Source: Streptomyces sp. JB150
GTDB lineage: Bacteria > Actinomycetota > Actinomycetes > Streptomycetales > Streptomycetaceae
Direction of reading: 5' to 3'
Assembly: GCF_011193355.1 (NCBI RefSeq)
Contig: NZ_CP049780.1
Coordinates: 2,664,262 to 2,728,261 of the forward strand
DNA: 64,000 nt
The stretch's first letter is position 1. Every line of letters starts with the position of its first letter. The position numbers and the translations under genes were made by a program. Under the pieces are notes generated by a model that was not told where the DNA came from, searched no databases, and was given only the letters and a program-made list of their open reading frames with translations. This document shows, one piece after another, positions 60,512 through 64,000 of this stretch.

Positions 60512-61954
60512 ATGCGCTCGCACCTGCTCAATGACACGACCGCGGAGCAGTACCGCCGCTCCGTGACCGAAGGAGTCGAGCGGGTGGCCGCCAAACTCGC
60601 CACCACCCAGCGCCCGTTCACCGGCGTCACGGTCGACGACCTGACCCCCGTCATCGAGCGGATCGACCTGGACCGGCCGCTGCACGACACCACGGCGGTC
60701 CTCGACGAACTGGAGGACGTCTACCTCCGGGACGCGATCTACTTCCACCACCCCCGCTACCTCGCCCACCTCAACTGCCCCGTCGTCATCCCGGCCGTGC
60801 TGGGCGAGGCCATCCTCTCCGCCGTCAACTCCTCCCTGGACACCTGGGACCAGTCGGCCGGCGGCACCTTGATCGAGCGCAAGCTCGTCGACTGGACCGC
60901 CGCCCGCATCGGGCTCGGCGAGAACGCCGACGGCGTCTTCACCTCCGGCGGCAGCCAGTCCAACCTCCAGGCGCTGCTGCTCGCCCGCGAGGAGGCCAAG
61001 ACCGGCGACCTCGGGAAACTGCGCATCTTCGCCTCCGAGGTCAGCCACTTCAGCGTGAAGAAGTCGGCGAGACTGCTCGGCCTCGGCCAGGACGCCGTCG
61101 TGTCGATCCCCGTCGACCACGAGAAGCGCCTGCAGACCGTCGCGCTCGCCCACGAGCTGGAGCGCTGTGCGAAGGACGGCCTGGTCCCCATGGCCGTCGT
61201 CGCCACCGCCGGCACCACCGACTTCGGGTCCATCGACCCGCTCCCCGAGATCGCCGAGCTGTGCGAGCAGTACGGCACCTGGATGCACGTCGACGCCGCC
61301 TACGGCTGCGGACTGCTCACCTCGCTGAAGCGCCGCGACCTGCTGACGGGCATCGAGCGGGCCGACTCGGTCACCGTCGACTACCACAAGTCCTTCTTCC
61401 AGCCGGTGAGTTCCTCCGCCCTGCTGGTCCGCGACGCGGCCACGCTGCGGCACGCCACCTACCACGCGGAGTACCTGAACCCGCGCCGGATGGTGCAGGA
61501 ACGTATCCCCAACCAGGTGGACAAGTCCCTCCAGACCACCCGCCGCTTCGACGCCCTCAAGCTGTGGGTCACCCTGCGGGTGATGGGCGCCGACGGCATC
61601 GGACAGCTCTTCGACGAGGTCTGCGACCTCGCGCAGGAGGGCTGGAAGCTGCTGGCCGCCGACCCGCGCTACGACGTCGTCGTCGAGCCCCGCCTGTCCA
61701 CCCTGGTCTTCCGCTACATCCCGGCCACCGTCACCGACCCCGCCGAGATCGACCGCGCCAACCTCTACGCGCGCAAGGCCCTGTTCGCCTCGGGCGAGGC
61801 CATCGTCGCGGGCACCAAGGTGAACGGCCGCCACTACCTGAAGTTCACCCTGCTCAACCCTGAGACGAAGGCGTCCGACATCGCCGCCGTCCTCGACCTG
61901 ATCGCCGGCCACGCCGAGCAGTACCTGGGAGACTCCCTTGACCGCGCTTCCTGA
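60512..61954 (+). CDS. desA: Lysine decarboxylase for desferrioxamine biosynthesis
   Basis: 480 aa. PLP-dependent group II decarboxylase fold with HVDAAYGCG and the PLP lysine in [11 protein letters not shown] (about residue 294). It converts lysine to cadaverine, the diamine core of desferrioxamines. ATG 60512 follows CCGGAGGACC. The iron box and promoter lie just upstream. First gene of the des operon, overlapping desB by 17 bp. Confidence 0.95.
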   Translation: MRSHLLNDTTAEQYRRSVTEGVERVAAKLATTQRPFTGVTVDDLTPVIERIDLDRPLHDTTAVLDELEDVYLRDAIYFHHPRYLAHLNCPVVIPAVLGEAILSAVNSSLDTWDQSAGGTLIERKLVDWTAARIGLGENADGVFTSGGSQSNLQALLLAREEAKTGDLGKLRIFASEVSHFSVKKSARLLGLGQDAVVSIPVDHEKRLQTVALAHELERCAKDGLVPMAVVATAGTTDFGSIDPLPEIAELCEQYGTWMHVDAAYGCGLLTSLKRRDLLTGIERADSVTVDYHKSFFQPVSSSALLVRDAATLRHATYHAEYLNPRRMVQERIPNQVDKSLQTTRRFDALKLWVTLRVMGADGIGQLFDEVCDLAQEGWKLLAADPRYDVVVEPRLSTLVFRYIPATVTDPAEIDRANLYARKALFASGEAIVAGTKVNGRHYLKFTLLNPETKASDIAAVLDLIAGHAEQYLGDSLDRAS

Positions 61955-63221
61955 ATCCACCACCAAGACCTACGACTTCGTGGGGATCGGACTCGGGCCC
62001 TTCAACCTCGGCCTCGCCTGCCTCACCGAGCCGATCGACGCACTCGACGGCGTCTTCCTGGAGTCGAAGCCCGACTTCGAGTGGCACGCCGGCATGTTCC
62101 TCGACGGCGCCCACCTCCAGACCCCGTTCATGTCGGACCTGGTCACCCTGGCCGACCCGACCTCGCCGTACTCCTTCCTGAACTACCTGAAGGAGAAGGG
62201 CCGGCTGTACTCGTTCTACATCCGCGAGAACTTCTACCCGCTGCGCGTCGAGTACGACGACTACTGCCGCTGGGCCGCCGGCAAGCTGAGCAGCGTCCGC
62301 TTCAACACAACCGTCACCGAGGTGACGTACGACGAGGGCGACGAGCTGTACGGGGTGACGACGGCCGCCGGTGAGACGTACCGCGCCCGCCACCTGGTCC
62401 TCGGCACCGGCACCCCGCCCTACATCCCGGAGTCCTGCCGGGGCCTGGGCGGCGACTTCATCCACAACTCGCGCTACGCCCAGCACCGGGCCGAGCTGGT
62501 GAAGAAGGAGTCGATCACGCTCGTCGGCTCCGGCCAGTCCGCCGCCGAGATCTACTACGACCTGCTCTCCGAGATCGACGTCCACGGCTACCGGCTGAAC
62601 TGGGTCACCCGCTCCCCGCGGTTCTTCCCGCTGGAGTACACCAAGCTCACCCTGGAGATGACCTCCCCGGAGTACATCGACTACTTCCGGGCGCTGCCCG
62701 AGGCGACCCGCTACCGCCTCACCCAGCAGCAGAAGGGCCTGTTCAAGGGCATCGACGGCGACCTGATCAACGAGATCTTCGACCTGCTCTACCAGAAGAA
62801 CCTCGGCGGCCCCGTCCCCACCCGCCTGCTGACCAACTCGGCGCTGACCAGCGCGTCGTACGACAACGGCACGTACACGCTGGGCTTCCGCCAGGAGGAG
62901 CAGGAGAAGGACTTCGAGCTGACCTCGGACGGCCTGATCCTCGCCACCGGCTACCGCTACGTCGAGCCCGAGTTCCTGAGGCCGATCCGCGACCGCCTGG
63001 TCTACGACGCCCAGGGCAGCTTCGACGTCGGCCGCAACTACGCCATCGACGTCACCGGCAGAGGCGTCTTCCTGCAGAACGCCGGCGTCCACACCCACAG
63101 CATCACCAGCCCCGACCTGGGCATGGGCGCCTACCGCAACAGCTACATCATCCGGGAGCTGCTCGGCAGCGAGTACTACCCGGTAGAGAAGACCATCGCG
63201 TTCCAGGAGTTCGCCGTATGA
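61938..63221 (+). CDS. desB: Cadaverine N-hydroxylase (flavin monooxygenase)
   Basis: 427 aa. N-terminal FAD site [17 protein letters not shown] site [15 protein letters not shown] (about 195) and the C-terminal [16 protein letters not shown], as in lysine/ornithine N6-hydroxylases such as IucD. It makes N-hydroxycadaverine. The start is TTG 61938, 17 bp inside the desA end, preceded by GGGAGA; such a rare start and overlap imply tight coupling. The desC ATG overlaps its stop by 4 bp. Confidence 0.94.
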   Translation: MTALPESTTKTYDFVGIGLGPFNLGLACLTEPIDALDGVFLESKPDFEWHAGMFLDGAHLQTPFMSDLVTLADPTSPYSFLNYLKEKGRLYSFYIRENFYPLRVEYDDYCRWAAGKLSSVRFNTTVTEVTYDEGDELYGVTTAAGETYRARHLVLGTGTPPYIPESCRGLGGDFIHNSRYAQHRAELVKKESITLVGSGQSAAEIYYDLLSEIDVHGYRLNWVTRSPRFFPLEYTKLTLEMTSPEYIDYFRALPEATRYRLTQQQKGLFKGIDGDLINEIFDLLYQKNLGGPVPTRLLTNSALTSASYDNGTYTLGFRQEEQEKDFELTSDGLILATGYRYVEPEFLRPIRDRLVYDAQGSFDVGRNYAIDVTGRGVFLQNAGVHTHSITSPDLGMGAYRNSYIIRELLGSEYYPVEKTIAFQEFAV

Positions 63222-63763
63222 GCACGACCTTCACGTTCCGCCCCCTCGACCCGCTGAAGGACGCCGAGCTGCTGCACGCCTGGGTCACGCACCCCAAGGC
63301 CGCGTTCTGGATGATGCAGGACGCGAAACTGGAGGACATCGAGCGCGCGTACATGGAGATAGCCGCCGACGAGCACCACCACGCCCTGCTCGGCCTGAAG
63401 GACGGCGAACCCGCCTTCCTGATGGAGAAGTACGACCCCGCGCACCGCGAGCTGGTCGGCCTGTACGAGGCGCGGCCCGGCGATGTCGGCATGCACTTCC
63501 TGACCCCGCCGACCGACAAGCCGGTGCACGGCTTCACCCGGTCCGTCATCACCGCCGTCATGACGCACCTCTTCGAGGACCCGGCCACGCAGCGGGTCGT
63601 CGTGGAGCCGGACGTGCGCAACAAGGCCGTGCACGCCCTGAACGAGGCCGTCGGTTTCGTCCCGGAGCGCGAGATCCAGAAGCCGGAGAAGAAGGCGCTG
63701 CTCAGCTTCTGCACCCGCGAGCAGTTCCACGCCGCCATCGCCGCCGCGGAGGTGTCCGCGTGA
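63218..63763 (+). CDS. desC: Hydroxamate acyltransferase
   Basis: 181 aa, GNAT-like acyltransferase of the IucB/AlcB type: [58 protein letters not shown] and [11 protein letters not shown]. It acylates N-hydroxycadaverine with acetyl, succinyl or other acyl-CoA. It overlaps desB (ATGA at 63218-63221) and desD (GTGA at 63760-63763). Confidence 0.94.
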   Translation: MSTTFTFRPLDPLKDAELLHAWVTHPKAAFWMMQDAKLEDIERAYMEIAADEHHHALLGLKDGEPAFLMEKYDPAHRELVGLYEARPGDVGMHFLTPPTDKPVHGFTRSVITAVMTHLFEDPATQRVVVEPDVRNKAVHALNEAVGFVPEREIQKPEKKALLSFCTREQFHAAIAAAEVSA

Positions 63764-64000
63764 GCCTCGCCGACGCCGTCGCCCACCTCTCCCCCGAGCG
63801 CTGGGAGCAGGCCAACCGCCTGCTCATCCGCAAGGCCCTCGCCGAGTTCGCCCACGAGCGGCTGATCACCCCCGAGCGGGACGGGGAGGAGTACGTCGTC
63901 CGCAGCGACGACGGCCTGACCTCCTACCGCTTTTGTGCCGTGCGCCGCGCCCTCGACCACTGGCAGGTGGACGCCGCCTCCATCGCCCGCCACCGCGACG
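63760..64000 (+). CDS. desD: Desferrioxamine synthetase (partial, runs off the right edge)
   Basis: The first 80 residues are visible: GTG start overlapping the desC stop (GTGA), then [56 protein letters not shown]. This is the N-terminus of an IucA/IucC-type NIS synthetase. It trimerises and cyclises N-hydroxy-N-acylcadaverine to ferrioxamine. The catalytic motifs lie beyond the window. Confidence 0.92.
   Translation, partial: MSLADAVAHLSPERWEQANRLLIRKALAEFAHERLITPERDGEEYVVRSDDGLTSYRFCAVRRALDHWQVDAASIARHRD

Noticed and set aside
1..64000. tRNA, rRNA, riboswitch, integrase or transposase
   Set aside because: None was recognised on either strand. Without a covariance-model search small structured RNAs could still be missed.

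Overview
The window is high-GC actinobacterial chromosome and almost certainly Streptomyces. The codon bias, GTG starts, 4-base GTGA/ATGA gene overlaps, twin-arginine secreted proteins, XRE/DUF397 pairs and a desferrioxamine (des) locus with DmdR/IdeR-type iron boxes all fit. The right part (about 47.5-64 kb) has the gene order known from the S. coelicolor chromosome: thioesterase, acyl-CoA dehydrogenase, TetR, leucine-catabolism operon, serine hydrolase, desEF-desABCD. No rRNA, tRNA, CRISPR array, transposase or integrase was seen.

Layout. (1) 0.2-5.6 kb: a translationally coupled minus-strand operon (Gfo/Idh/MocA oxidoreductase, DUF993 aldolase-like protein, TIM-barrel isomerase, MOSC protein) divergent from a LacI-type regulator, with a LacI-like operator between them. 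(2) 5.7-13 kb: small metabolic genes: a monooxygenase-like protein behind a SoxR-type palindrome, a tautomerase, a RibD/DHFR-like reductase, a MarR-GNAT fusion, a second isomerase, an EPSP-synthase paralogue with altered motifs, and a secreted GH3 hexosaminidase. (3) 13-39 kb: an accessory region rich in biological-conflict genes. It has a Trypco1-like protein next to a trypsin/nSTAND1/14-WD40 protein, a second diverged trypsin/STAND/propeller protein, a WXG100-like deaminase toxin with a SUKH-4-like immunity gene and a frameshifted gene remnant, a SUKH-4/deaminase fusion coupled to a P-loop/propeller protein, and an XRE (frameshifted) plus two DUF397 genes. Housekeeping and secreted proteins lie among them: S28 peptidase, fused ABC exporter, phytase-like esterase, beta-lactamase-fold protein, endonuclease I. 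(4) 39-45 kb: TPP enzyme, agmatinase-type ureohydrolase and Na+/solute symporter in one operon, divergent from a PucR regulator; probably guanidino-compound or amine catabolism. (5) 45-50 kb: phosphatase-like protein, an Asp/His/Gly repeat secreted protein, TesB thioesterase and acyl-CoA dehydrogenase. (6) 50-57 kb: a TetR regulator divergent from an acyl-CoA carboxylase beta and alpha, HMG-CoA lyase and acyl-CoA dehydrogenase operon for leucine/branched-chain acyl-CoA degradation, with two TetR-like operators in the gap. (7) 57-64 kb: secreted serine hydrolase, then siderophore uptake (desE, desF) and biosynthesis (desABC and the start of desD) behind two 19-bp iron boxes.

The most novel content is the deaminase/SUKH-4 cluster at 25.3-30.4 kb and the pair of protease-STAND-propeller proteins that flank it. 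Family assignments rest on motifs read by eye. No database search was possible.
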